64,000 nucleotides of DNA from Campylorhamphus procurvoides (Eukaryota; Chordata; Aves; Passeriformes; Dendrocolaptidae). The stretch is from the NCBI GenBank assembly GCA_013396655.1, contig WBMV01000462.1:1141594-1205593 (forward strand), given 5' to 3'. A program made the translations under genes and the position numbers. The notes under the pieces are model-generated. The model was not told the DNA's origin. It worked only from the letters and a program-made list of their open reading frames with translations, and did not search any database. Shown here piece after piece: positions 44,784 through 56,300 of this stretch; the first letter of the stretch is position 1; each line of letters starts with the position of its first letter.

Positions 44784-47700
44784 TGCCTTGCTTTAGTCTC
44801 GGAGTTTGTGGTTTTGTTTTATTAATGCCAGCCCACGTGACAGGAGATGCTCTCGGATGCCTTCCATGCGGAGTCCCCTCCAGTCCCCTCTGGGTCTCAG
44901 GTTTCACTCCTGGTCCTTGCAGCAATGTCACAGGGGCAGATCCACGTTTCCCAGCCCTGTGTAATGAGAGGAAATAGATTCAGCTCAGCACCCGGGTGTT
45001 TTAATGAATCATCAGTGTACGTATCTCTATGTTAAATTCGATGAGGTTTTACTGTCCTAAGACATAACCATTACTCAGGAATGCGTCAATTGATCCGGGG
45101 CATCTCTCCTTGTCGGGTGACCTGCTGGTTAGGGGGTTTGGTCTCTCATTCAGCTTTATCAGGCAAAAGGCCAATGCAGAGAGAAAGACGGAGAGCTGAG
45201 CTCTCCCAGCTGAACATCCCTCAGCCCCATCTCACACCCCTCAAGTCCAGGGACACCAGTGCACAGCCCAGTCCCAACCAGCCCTCCCACTGCTGCTGGT
45301 GTCAGCCTTAAAAGCACATGTATGGATAGAATGACATGCAGGAGGTCCTTGAAGATGCCTGGGAGGACTCCCACCATGGCAATTCTCGGGGGTGGGGTCA
45401 TATTTACTGGAGCTGTGAATGGAGCCCCCCTGCAGTGCCCTGGACTCCTGCTGGAGGGGTTGGGTCTGCACCTCAACCCATCCACGGCTCTGCTCACCTT
45501 CCTGAAGGAGGATGCAGCATCCCCTGCTTTGCCTGAGGCTCCTGGACTCATTCCTGGATGCACTGAAGGCATCAGAAGGATGTCCTTCATCTTCCAGCCC
45601 TGGTGTTTGGGCAGACATCTGCCTGCGTTACAAAAGCCCCTGAGAACAGATTTTTGTCTTTCCCCAGCTCTGACCTCCTCCAAGCAGATTCACCCGCTTC
45701 TCCACCTCTCTTGGCTTTGTTTCCTCATTCAAAAGAGAAGCAGCTGAGCTGTCAGCATGGCAGGAAGACAGGTGATCCTCACCAGGGGGCAGGAGAGGGG
45801 GTCCTCAGCTAACGAGTTCTGCCTCCCTCTGTTAGAGATGAAACCCCAGGTTACCACCATGTGCAAGTGGAGCTCCTGAGCTTTCCTGTACAGAAGGAAT
45901 TTGCAGTGGCACAGCATAACATGGGCAGGTCAGCTTGAAAACAGCTGAACTTTGCAGATAAGCAGGGAGAATTTATTTGAAGAGAAAAAAAAATACAAAA
46001 TGTCTATCTCCCTCTCTCCCCTTCACTTTCTCCCTCGTTGTGGCTCATAAACCCGGGTGATGAGCAAGGATCCAGCTTTCCATTCATTGCTCCGGGTGTT
46101 TATTTTAAGATTTCAGTGAGATGTAGAAATGCCAGTTTCCTGCCTCTGAAACTCTGACCAGTCAGAGATGATGCAGAGCAGCTTCCCACAGTCCCATTGT
46201 CGGGGGAGCACTGGGAGGGCTGTGGGTCCATCCCCTTTCCTTGAAGGCAGAGCAGCTTTCTGCCCACCTGTGAGCTCTCATTGGAGGCAATGCCAGCACA
46301 ATTGTGCTGGTGCTAACACAGGAGTATCCTGTGCTGGAGATGAGACTCAGGTGTCCCCACACACCTCATGTCCCTATCCAGGCAGATCCTGCCAAATGCT
46401 CCAGCAGAAAAGATCCAAGGGTTCAGTAACGCCCAGGGAATACCTGGAGCGTGCTGTAAATCCTTGAGAAGGGCTGTTTTTGATGGACAGTGCTCAGTTG
46501 AGTTCCCCAAGCCCCAGCCTGGCTGTGCTGGATGTCGGATGAGCCCCAGCAGCAGCATTAATCCCCAGCCTGGTGTTGCTGACCCTGTCCCTCTGCAGAG
46601 CCACACATCCAAACCCTCCTGGTGACAAACTACTGTGGCTTTTCATTGCCACTAATGACCCTGGATGAGGAGCAGGAGAACAAGCTGTGGGTTCCAGAGC
46701 CCTGACAGCAGCAGGGCCTGACATTCATGGCAGGGAACTGGGGAAGCAGCTGCCTCCATCGGCAGGAGTGAGGGCTGCCTGCCTGGAACAAAAGCTGCCT
46801 TACAGGTAAGTAGGTTTAAACACAATTGATGTGCCAAATGAGGGACTGAGCAGGCAGCACCCCTCGGAGCTATAATCCATTGCCTCACTAACAGAAATGG
46901 AAATTCAATTTGGGCAAGGGCAGGGAGGGAAGGGAAGCTTGCTGTCTGCTCCCACATGGCTGGTGCAGCTCTCCATGCCCTGGAGGCTCTGCCATCCACA
47001 GCCCCCATCCACAGCCAGCCAGACCAGGATCCAATTTGCCTCGGTGCTGATGAGGTTTGGCAGTGTCTGGCTCAGGCTGGACCTGACATGGTGTGAGAAG
47101 GGGGAAGAGCTAAGCCTCTGCTTGTTCCAACTTCTTGCTTTCTCCTAACCTGTTTTGCCTTCTTCAGGACAAAATTTCCTTTTTTCTTACACCAAGTAAG
47201 AAAACCTCTGCCTCATCCCCAACAAGGTCCACATCCAAAGGGCACCCAGCCCCAGCTATGCAGTCAGACCTCTCCACTGCCCCCAGAGCAGTCTCCCTGA
47301 ATCAGAGACAGAACTGGACCTCAGCTGTTCTTTACAGATCGATCCTGCTGCTCCTGCTCTGGCGAGGACTGCCATGACTGAGCATCTCCATCACTTCTGC
47401 CTCTCCTCTTGGTCCAGCCATGCACCTGCAGACCTTCTGCAGAGCAAAAGGTGGATGGCTGGGCTGTGCCATGGTGAGCTGATGGTGGGAGAGCAGGAGA
47501 AAGGCCAAAATTAGCAAAAGGAGATCATCATTTGCTCTTTGGGAGGTGCTGCCTCGCCGGGTACTCGAGGCTGGGTGTGCAGCCAGGCCCTTTCCCACCA
47601 GAGCAGCCCAGAGAAACTCCCTCCCCAGTGCTGCCGCAGCTGAGCCACCTAATGAGATCTAGTCGCCTGTGCATGCTATATTAGGGTTTCCATGGATATG

Positions 47701-50636
47701 GTGTCACAAACACTGGGCTGTGGCTTTGTTATATAAACAGGAGAGATTGCCACAAATACCCGAAATATCTGAAAGGACAGGAAGAGACAAAAGCATTCTC
47801 TGGGTGTGTTTATAAAGGGTTGTGTGATCCAGGGGATAGTGCCAGTGGGAGGTGGGAGAGATTTGTGTGAGCCTTGAGAAGTGCAGCATAACCGAGTGGT
47901 GGTCTCTGTCTTGGGAGTTCTGGAGACTGTCTTCAGTCTTCAACAGGGTCTTTCTAAAACGATCAAAAAAAGGTGCTGCTGTCTGGGCTGTTACTGCCCC
48001 TGCTCATGCCTGATGTCTGGACTCCTGCAGCTCATGGTGTGACATGCATCATTCTTAATGTTCAAGTTCATCCTGGCTGAGCTTCACACAAATCCCAGTC
48101 CTACACTATTCCTGCCATATGCAAAGAGATCCTGCTTGCTGCAGCTGGTGGGGACCAGGAGTGGTGATACTGGTGGAGACATACAGTCATCAGCTCTCCC
48201 AGAACTGCCCACACCTCGCCCTTCTCTGCAAGACCATCCTAATTTTGTACCATTTCAGGTGCAGAAAGTCCTCTGTACACTTTGAGGAATCATGTAAAGT
48301 GAAGAAAAATCTGCTCTAGAATGGAGGTGGGCTGTAAGGGACATGGAGACATCAGAGTGGCTAAAATTGTATTGCACTCCCACTCCCCTGCCAATAAAAA
48401 CACCATAAATAAAGTGGCTTTGCAATAACCATCTCCACGCATTGTAACACAGATTCACGTATCCCCGCAAAAGATGCTCCGAGCAGGATCAACTCTGCTC
48501 TAGCCTTGTGCTGCAGGAGAGCCATGAGAAGCTTGCTCCAGTCCTACATGGAGATGGCTCTTTACCCAGCAGGTGCTACCCTAGTGCCTTCCTTCTCACA
48601 CCCTCCATGCTCACCTGTGGGTGACATTCTCAGTCCATGGCTATTTCATCTCATTCCTGGCCTTCCAGGTGCCCTTCACCATGGGACAACCATCTATTCA
48701 GCCATTTGTTTCCTTTCCTATTGCTCTCCCTGTGCATCCAAGATGACATCTTTCCATGCTTCGTCATCTGACACGTGGTGGAGAATACCAAATTTGGTAA
48801 GAAAAGATCTGCTTTATCATTTAAAAACACACCAAATCTGGTTTTTGCTTTTCAAACATAGGACACCCTGCACTGCCCTCCTGCAGTACCTGCCATCCCT
48901 GATTTTCCAGGACCCATCTTAATTTTCCTGAAGTGCCCTCTCCCAGCTCTGGAATGGCGAGAAGGAATTCTTCTTTGGTTTGGTTGGAAATAACAGCCAA
49001 AGGAGCTGGAATCTGCTGTGGGCATTGGTCCAGGGCTGTCTGCCACATGAATTTCCAGGGAGGTGGGTTGGTGCTGAGCCCTTCTGCGTGAGGCTCTGTT
49101 CTTTGATGGCAGCCTTTCTTCTTGCTCTTCCTCTAGCCATTGCTTTCTGACACTAAGCTGCTTCCTGATGATTACACAGCAAGCCAGATCAGCTTCAAGA
49201 GGAGCTGATCCAGGAGAGGACATGGGGCCAAAAGAGCCTGAGGAGTTTGAAGATGCAGCTTTATCAGCTTAGCAAAAGGGTTGGTGCATTGAATGGCAAA
49301 GGCTGCAGGCCATCCCTGCTTGAGGTCTGTAAAGGACAAGTTAGCAGAAGGTCTGTTAAAGAGCAGAAATTGTGGGTAAGTGAGATTTCCTTCAGAAAAC
49401 TCAACATGGCTTCTCTACCTCCTCTAGGGAGGGCTTGCCCTACAAACCTCTTGACGATCTCAATAAGTTTGAAGGGAACTGTGTTTGCAGGAGATATGAT
49501 CTCTTTGGCTTTCCAAGTCTGTGACAGAAGGCTCTGCACTATTCCCACCATAGCCCAGATGCCCATGGAAGGATTATTCCCCCAGCACCTCCCACCACCC
49601 TGGTGCCAGCAGTCCCCCAAAATCCATGTCTCTGTGTAAAGGGAATCTGTGGTAGGGGCATCCTTAACCTCACCTCCTGCCTCTCCAAGCCCTTCCTTTT
49701 GCTGCCATTTCCATCTGAGGCAGTGGCTGAACAGGATCACGTTCCAGAGAGTCTGGCACGTCATGTCGGGTGCAGAGGCAGGACTGATGGGTGTGATGTG
49801 ACATGATGTGCCAGGCAAGCCCTGCCACAGAGCAACCTTTGAGTGTGACTCCCCTCAGAGCACCTCTGACCCACGGTGCTCCAGCTGTGGCAGATGTCAC
49901 CCTGTGAGCTGTGACATATGGTGCTGGTCACAGGCTGGGGAGGATTAACAGAGCCAGCCTGGGGCACACTGGCTTGGGGCACTGGGTAACTCATCTGTTC
50001 GGGTTAAAAACACTGATTTAAGCAGCAGCAGCAGCTCATCTAAAGCAGAAGAAGAAAGGCTGCTATGGAAGAGCAAGAATTGGGCATCAGGCTACTGTTC
50101 TCGCCAATATAACATTTGAATTTAAATTCAGTAGAGGTGGTCGAGGTGCTGCCCATATCCCAGAGAGGGGAGGATGCAGTGAAGACCTTTCGGGTCTCCA
50201 CTAGAGAGTGGCTTTGGATGCTGAGTGAAGGGAATATCATACAATATTCCTGTGCAGTTTGATCCCAAATCCTGAGTCAAATGTGAGGAAACCAAGACTT
50301 CTTGGCTGCAAGGAATGTGAATACACAAACTTGATGAAGGATTTACACTGAGAATAACCCACTGGTGGTGGTGGAGGGAAGCAGGTGATCATAACCTGAA
50401 CACTGTACTTAAGACCTACAAATTATTTGGCTTCTGGCTGCTGCTGGTCTGTTTATCCCACAGACTTGGCAGGCACAGGACACTTCCCAAATGTTGGGGT
50501 TGATGAAAGTTGTGGCTGGCCAGCTGCCAGCTCTTGAGGCTATCAACTGGCTCTCAAACTGTGGATGCTAATTAGCACTTTCCTTCTGTAAAAATTTATG
50601 TTGCAAAGTCTAGGGAATTAGGGTTCTTTGAGCTGT

Positions 50637-50715
50637 GTTTGTACAGCCCCTGGCACGACCAGACCATGCTCATGATGGAGGTCTTGTACAGCACTGCAAT
50701 ATAGAAATATGTTAT
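50637..50715 (+). repeat. possible ancient amniote interspersed repeat
   Basis: The order 'tgtgtttgtacagc', 'ctggcac', then a spacer, 'gcactgcaatat' and an A/T-rich tail resembles an old, widespread amniote repeat tail with 'tttgtacagcgcctagcac' followed by 'taccgcaata'. The match is from memory and partial. Confidence 0.35.
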
Positions 50716-52079
50716 AAAAACCTTTTTCTCCTTCGTAGGTAACTGATCTTCACAAAATTGCTTTTCAAGTAAGCAAACCTCATGCTACAGTCCAGAAAAA
50801 AACCCCTGTACTCACACAAGGCAACCCAAGCATTTGCTAAGTCCTTGTTATAACATTGTTTTCTTTGCTTCTATCCTGAGCTCAACTCAGTGAGAATTGC
50901 TTTGACATCTCCCTGGGAAGCAAGGAGGAGGTTTATTGTGGTGCAGGAGTCCAGGCATAGAAACCAAAATGAATGGCCCAAGCAAAGAACCTCTATTGTT
51001 CATATTTCTGAGCAAGGATACAGTGATGAATTGCCAGACAATGGCATTTGACCCGTACAAGTAATAGAAGCTAAAATTGATTATTTTTTTTTTCCCGGCA
51101 CAGCTTTTAAATATCTTTGGCACGTGGTTCAAGCAACCTTGAAGAAAAACTGAACAGCAACCAGAACACAGTTCAGCACTAAGTGATACAATATATAATA
51201 ATTAAACAATAATAGTCTTAAGTAGATTCTCTAAAGATAAACTACATTTTGCCCCCTCGCTTTCATTTCTTGTCATCAGAGTGAGTGGTTTGCCTTTCAG
51301 ATCTCTGCACAGGCGTTTGAACTGCGTGCAGAGTGTGCTGAAATTGCTGGCAGTAATTAGTTTATTTGAGGAGCAATTAATTAAATGCAACTGTTTCCCT
51401 CTCTATAGATTAAAGGAGTGTTATAAGTGATACCATCTTAAAAAGTGCAGATGTGCTATAAAAGCTCTGATTATTCTCATCAGTCAAGAAGGACAGAACA
51501 AGTATCGATAGAGTAAAACTGCTGAAGGAAAAAATTGAGTTAGTTCTTGGGAATAAGTTTGGGAGTGCCAATGGAAGTCAGGCCAGGGAAATGAATGCTG
51601 CAGGACACAAGTCATGCATCCTGGTGGACAGAGGCAATCCAGGCTGGATGTGCTGGTCTTCCCAGCATCATCACTGGGAGGCTGGGAGAGGCAGTGGCCT
51701 GCAGAAGGGTCTCTGTGCCCAAGGAGTTTGACAGATTGGAGACAACATGAGTGATGGCAGCTGAGACTGGTGGAAGTGAGGGCAATGAGGCAGGGCTGGC
51801 ACGGCCTCTTGAGACACACTTGAGCATCCTTCATGCCCAGGAGAGCTCTGATGGGAGCCTGGGGACCGGTGGCTGCAGAACTCAAGGGATGCATTGTAGG
51901 AGTCAGGGCAGTTTGTGCTCCCTTGTCACACCAGCTTGGGGCTGGGGGACAACGTTCATCTGTGCTTGTGGTGGTGCCTCTGCAGGTTTGTCCACCTGCT
52001 AGAGGGGTAATGCCAACTCGGGTTCAGGTTTTGTCCCAAGTTCTTCTTTGTTCAGCTGTGGGAGGTCATCACAACCCCA

Positions 52080-52144
52080 ACACTAAGGAAATCTTGTGAA
52101 TCACCATTCTGACACTAAAGAAATCTTGTGAATCACCACTGCTG
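52080..52144. repeat. tandem duplication of a 32-base unit
   Basis: Two adjacent copies of a unit beginning ACACTAAGGAAATCTTGTG and ending in AATCACCA differ at only a few positions, indicating a recent local duplication. Confidence 0.9.
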
Positions 52145-52604
52145 AATGCACCCTGCAAAGCATCGGCATCTTTGGACAAAGCTGTGGGTGAGGACACTGA
52201 GATGAGGTTGTGCTGGAATGGCCAGGGCTTTGGGAAGTGGAGAGATGGTCCCTCTCCAGGGGTATCCATTAAGGAAATCAAACAGCCAAAACCCCCGCAC
52301 AGCTCCTGATAAACGGAGCAGAGAGCAAAGTCATGGCCCCTGTAAAATGCCCTGGGCCCTTTGTGGGGCTAAGCTGGGGGTGCTGCAGGCCTTGCCTGGG
52401 CTTTCTTACTTTTGTCCCTGCACTGAGCAATGGGGCAGGCGACTCTTCCTGAACTGAGGAGGAGAAGAGGATCCTTTTCCTGCACTGGGGATGAGGAGAG
52501 GGACTCCTCTCCTGTGGCAGCACCGGGGATGGCCAGTACTTGGCCAAACCTGTGTCCCCTGGCTCCGTGCTGGGTGATGTGGCTCTGTAAGGGGATGATC
52601 CGGC

Positions 52605-52735
52605 TACAAGAGGGGTGACCCCGCTCTCTAGGATGGCGGTCCAGCTCTGTAGAGGGGTGACCCTGCTCTTTAGCGTGGTGGTGTTGCTCCATAGAGGGAT
52701 GACCCTGCTCTATATATGGGGATGCCCCATCTCTG
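52605..52735. repeat. degenerate tandem repeat with GGGTGACCC core
   Basis: About four imperfect units of around 30 bases carry AGAGGGGTGACCCTGCTCT or close variants (52608-52630, 52655-52676, 52693-52715), at the left edge of the CpG-rich block. Confidence 0.75.
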
Positions 52736-52844
52736 GGGGGGGAGTGACCCACCTCCCAGGGGCCGTCCCTGCTCTCCCTGCCCTGTCCAGCATCCCGATG
52801 CGGTGTGTCGGGAACCGGCAGCCACATCCCGGGGTGCGGGTGTG

Positions 52845-52998
52845 TGGTGCTGTGCTGCCCTGTGCAATGATGCGCTGTGCTGTGCTGTGCGGTGCTGTGC
52901 TGCGCTGTGCGGTGCGGTGCGAGTGTGCGGTGCTGTGCTGTGCGATGCGGTGCGGTGCGATGCGATGCGGGTGTGCTGTGCGGTGCTGTGCGGTGCGG
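52845..52998. repeat. pentanucleotide repeat (TGCGG/TGCTG type)
   Basis: About 150 bases of imperfect five-base units (TGCGG, TGCTG, TGTGC, TGCGA) in the CpG-rich block. All frames through it look like low-complexity protein, which creates long spurious open frames on both strands. Confidence 0.92.
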
Positions 52999-53124
52999 GG
53001 GGCAGCAGCACGCGGCGCTGCCCGTGCGGCTCCCGGTGCGGGGCTCGGGGGGGGCGCCGCTCGGCTCGGCCCGGCTCTGCCCGGCCCGGCTCGGCCCCGC
53101 TCCGCTCCCACCCCGTCATTGGCA

Positions 53125-53203
53125 NNNNNNNNNNNNNNNNNNNNNNNNNNNNNNNNNNNNNNNNNNNNNNNNNNNNNNNNNNNNNNNNNNNNNNNNNNNN
53201 NNN
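53125..53203. other. assembly gap (run of N)
   Basis: 79 undetermined bases inside the CpG-rich block, between two extremely G/C-rich flanks. The presumed transcription start of FAM163B may be inside or next to it. Confidence 0.99.
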
Positions 53204-53235
53204 GCGTCCCCCGCAGAGCCGCCGCCGGCCCGGCC

Positions 53236-53256
53236 ATGTGCCGAGAGGGTGGCTGA
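53236..53256 (+). CDS. possible upstream ORF of 6 codons in the presumed FAM163B leader
   Basis: ATG in a fair context (G at -3) encodes MCREGG and stops with TGA at 53254-53256. The A of that stop is also the first base of the next ATG. Whether it is transcribed or translated is unknown. Confidence 0.2.
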   Translation: MCREGG

Positions 53257-53296
53257 TGCTGATGCTGCTGATGCTGATGCTGCTGCTGCTGCTGCC
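53252..53296. repeat. CTG/ATG trinucleotide repeat
   Basis: Imperfect GCTGAT and CTG triplets over about 45 bases, directly downstream of the gap, in the presumed 5' exon. Confidence 0.85.
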
Positions 53297-53354
53297 GGCT
53301 GCCTGCTCCGCTCACCGCTCCGCAGACCGCTTCCTTCCTTTTTTTATTTCTTAG
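53256..53354 (+). CDS. possible upstream ORF of 32 codons, signal-peptide-like
   Basis: The frame begins in the CTG repeat and encodes a run of Leu and Met (MLMLLMLMLLLLLPAACSA) followed by a short polar tail, ending at TAG. The composition looks like a signal peptide, but it follows directly from the triplet repeat and may be meaningless. Its start overlaps the stop of the preceding 6-codon frame. Confidence 0.2.
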   Translation: MLMLLMLMLLLLLPAACSAHRSADRFLPFFIS

Positions 53355-56300
53355 ATTTTTTTGGTTTGAATTGCTACCTTTTAAATCCTCTATTCCGGCG
53401 TTGATGCTCTGCGAGCGGGAGAGTTCGGGAGACGCGGTCCTCACCTGAGCGATCCAGCCCGATTCCCCCGTTTGAAGGTAAGCGGGGCAGGAGAGGGCAC
53501 CGTGGGAATCCACCCATACCCTGCCCTGCCGGGCCCCTTCTCCCCGTTTTTCCCAGCGCTGGGGTCTTTCGCGGTGTTTTCCCCCCTGTTTGCTTCTCTC
53601 CCACCCTCCCCCGCCGCCCGCTTCCCGGTGCATCCTAAACTGCTGGGATCGCTGCTCCGAGGGAACCGGCAGCGAAACCCGCATCCCGGGGGGATGCCCG
53701 CAAGGAGGGCAGCAGGCAGAGGATGGCCCCGGCTGGCAGGAGAGGGTCTGGGAGCGCGTTTGGAGGGGGGAGACGCAGCGAGTAGGACATGGAGAACTGC
53801 ACAGCATCCGCTCCCCCATAGCCTGTCTCAGGGGCACTGAGCAAGTCCTGCCACCTTAGACCAGCATGAGAAGTGCTCCAGGCACTTGGTTTTCCCTGGT
53901 CCTACAGCATCTTCGGCTTCAAAGCCATGCCTGTGAAGGAGATCAGGAAAGCATCTTTCAGGGATGGAGTGGGAAAGCTGCCCCCATCCCATGCCTTTCC
54001 TGGGTGTGCGGGTTGTGTCCTTCTCTTCCACCTCTTCCCCCTTTGCATGCTCAGCATAGAACTGGAACTGGCATCTCTTAATAACCTGTCTGGACATCTT
54101 ACCTGGAGCCATGTGTCTAGGACAAGGGTTTGTTCCTATCTCATGTTGTGGCTCCAAAGGATGTCAGAATCCCCTGCTCCATCCCGATGAGTTTGTAGAG
54201 ACCACCCCAGTCTCAGGTTAGGCAGCAGAGCAGCCCACAAGCTCACACTCAACGAAGCAATGGTGAGGGAGAGGGATCCAGAATTACCTGAGAGAAAGGT
54301 GATGGCACAATTACCTGTGTGTTGTTTTTGCCAGTATTTCATGAAGACAGCAGCCATCTAGGTCTGTGCTCTCAGAGACACATGGATATTGCTCGGTACA
54401 TTAAAGGTAGCCTGAGGGCTCGGGTGGGCTGTGGGAGGGAGAGAGAAATCCCCCAAGGGAAGATGGCTTTTCATTTCACCATATCGACCAGTTTCAGACA
54501 GGATTATTTATATTTGACAAAACAGATCACCAAACTTGGAAGGTAGTGGGGGTGTGCTCATACTCATTAAGGTAGACAGTTTTCTGACAGAATAAATTAA
54601 AGGTAAGAGAAGACGGCACTTTGAGGTTCAACAGATTGTCTTCTAGCCTAAAATGAGCAGCAAAATCAGCATAAAACCTAGGTGGGAAAATCATGTACTT
54701 CAGTCTGTCATGACGGATGTCTGTCATTTTAGGCAACCTGGTGGGTTATCCCAATTTTTAGAGCGCAGATGGTGCTTCTGGGTGACTTTGTTTGAGGAAA
54801 AGTACCCGGTATGATGGGTTTTTTAGTCATCCTATCTTGTCCTTACTGAGTAAGCACTGAAATTATAATGCTGTAAGAGAAAGTCGTTTACATAAATTGT
54901 GCATGAAGCGAGAGCCTGAACTATCCCACATCTGTATTTAGGCTCTTGCCCTGTTTCAATGGTGTGTGAATAACTAAAGGTTGTTTGCAGCCTTTGTGGT
55001 GGGTTTTCATCTTCTCTGAAAGAAGCAGAAAGATACATTAGGGCTGTCAGTTGGTTAAAAGAGATTTTAAACACCTTAAAGACCATGCAGATGTAATTAG
55101 AAGTGTAACCTCCTTCTTCTGCACATCAGGATTTCTGTACAGAATGATGACAGGACCTCTTAAGGCGCAGTGCTGGTGCTCAATGGAGATAAAGAACTTC
55201 AACAAAATCCCCCACAAAGTGATTGATGTTGATTTACCAACCCCTCAATACCTTGGTTCCCATTTAGAAATGTGGGGATGTAAGGGGAAAGGAACAGCAT
55301 TTGTTCCTCTCTGTTTTATTGTCAGTGAGCACAGTTTACAAATACAGGCAGGTCTAAGATACCTGTGCCTACCTGAGCATGAGGAGTTGCAGAACATCAG
55401 CAGCGCTGTGGTTGCTGCCTGTACAAAGCCTGGTAGCTCAGTGTAGCTGTCACATCTCCTCCTAATCCTTTTCCATTGCAGCTGCAGCAGCCCCTAAACC
55501 CTCATGTAGGTGACACGAGTTTAGCCTGAAGGTTTGGTCTCATGGGCTTTGCAATCTCAGGAGAGCATGTTTAGAAATAACTAAGGGACAGAGGACCCAC
55601 TTGCTGTCCATGGCTTATTGACCCAAGTCTTTCTAAAGATTTCCCATGTCTGAAGCTGCAGAACACCCACTGCCCATACAGCCATGCCTGAACACCCTCT
55701 TGGGATCTTTCAAAGTTTCGCTGGGTGCCAGATTCAAGGAGATAAATGTGCTTCATTCCCTTGGGCATTTATGTGCAGCCCAGAGAGCATTGCTGCATCC
55801 TCACAGGCTGAAAAAGTCTGTGCCACTGACCTCTGGCCATGTTAGGATATGTCCCCAGAGCCCAGCATGTGGGGCAATGGGGGGTTTTGCAGCTGGTGAA
55901 GCTGTAAAGGATTTGCCTAACTCAGGCATTTTCATCTGGCTGTGCAGTGCCAAACTGCATTAGAGCCAGTGTAAGAAACAGGGATAACTTGGTACCTTCT
56001 CACCTGGCCTGTTCTGGTACCTGTCTGTCCTGTTGTCACGGATATGGATAAGGACAGACTAGGGAAGAGGTGTTCCTTGCTGGCAGGGCTCCCACTGCCA
56101 CTGCTTGTGATGAAACTTATGACATTGAAGAGGAGGTGTTTGGGTTGAACTTGCAGCTCATTCCCCACCTAATTTATGCTTTCTCCTGTGTCATTATGTG
56201 TTATCCCCTTCTCTCCTTGTGATCTGATTTATTACAGTAGGGTTGGTTCACCCTTTGCCTGAGAAAACTACATATATTCCAGCACTGAAGGTTGGCAGAG

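Larger units (their letters stand above)
44146..52600. other. intergenic region between DBH and presumed FAM163B promoter
   Basis: About 8.5 kb with no coding exon I can support. It contains a CA repeat (44770-44783), a possible ancient amniote repeat (50637-50715) and a 32-base tandem duplication (52080-52144). Open frames of up to about 184 codons exist on both strands but lack splice context and recognisable similarity. Enhancers for either flanking gene could lie here; none can be shown. Confidence 0.6.
52790..53477 (+). promoter_or_regulatory. FAM163B: CpG-rich block, presumed promoter and noncoding first exon of FAM163B
   Basis: The most CpG-dense stretch of the window. It holds a pentanucleotide array, an assembly gap, a GC-rich segment with CTG/ATG triplets, and a short T-rich part, then ends with the donor GTAAGC after TTTGAAG at 53477. 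In other vertebrates FAM163B lies next to DBH in the opposite (head-to-head) orientation, with a noncoding first exon and a long first intron. A + strand start here fits. No coding sequence of FAM163B is in the window, so the name rests on gene order. Confidence 0.45.

Noticed and set aside
45159..45747. overlapping open frames of 162-174 codons on both strands as a possible FAM163B coding exon
   Set aside because: Neither product has the N-terminal membrane segment followed by a Cys-rich stretch expected of FAM163 proteins, and the position would be between DBH and the CpG island.
47640..47760. TATA-like and CCATATGG-like motifs as a promoter
   Set aside because: No downstream exon, CpG enrichment or donor supports a transcript. 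Such motifs are common in A/T-rich DNA.
49264..49818. 184-codon open frame on the - strand in the intergenic region
   Set aside because: It was considered as a possible processed gene or transposon remnant. I recognise no family, there is no poly(A) tail or target duplication, and length alone is not evidence.
52615..53256. 213-codon and neighbouring open frames on the + strand rich in Cys, Ala, Val and Arg
   Set aside because: Shadows of the same TGCGG/TGCTG array and the N gap. All three frames are open for the same reason.
52710..53837. 375-codon open frame on the - strand
   Set aside because: It runs through the pentanucleotide repeat, an assembly gap and GC-rich DNA. The product is low-complexity Thr/Ala/His/Arg with no domain, so the frame is an artefact of composition.
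55051..55446. 131-codon open frame on the + strand as a possible exon of FAM163B
   Set aside because: No hydrophobic N-terminal segment and no similarity to the family. It looks like chance.
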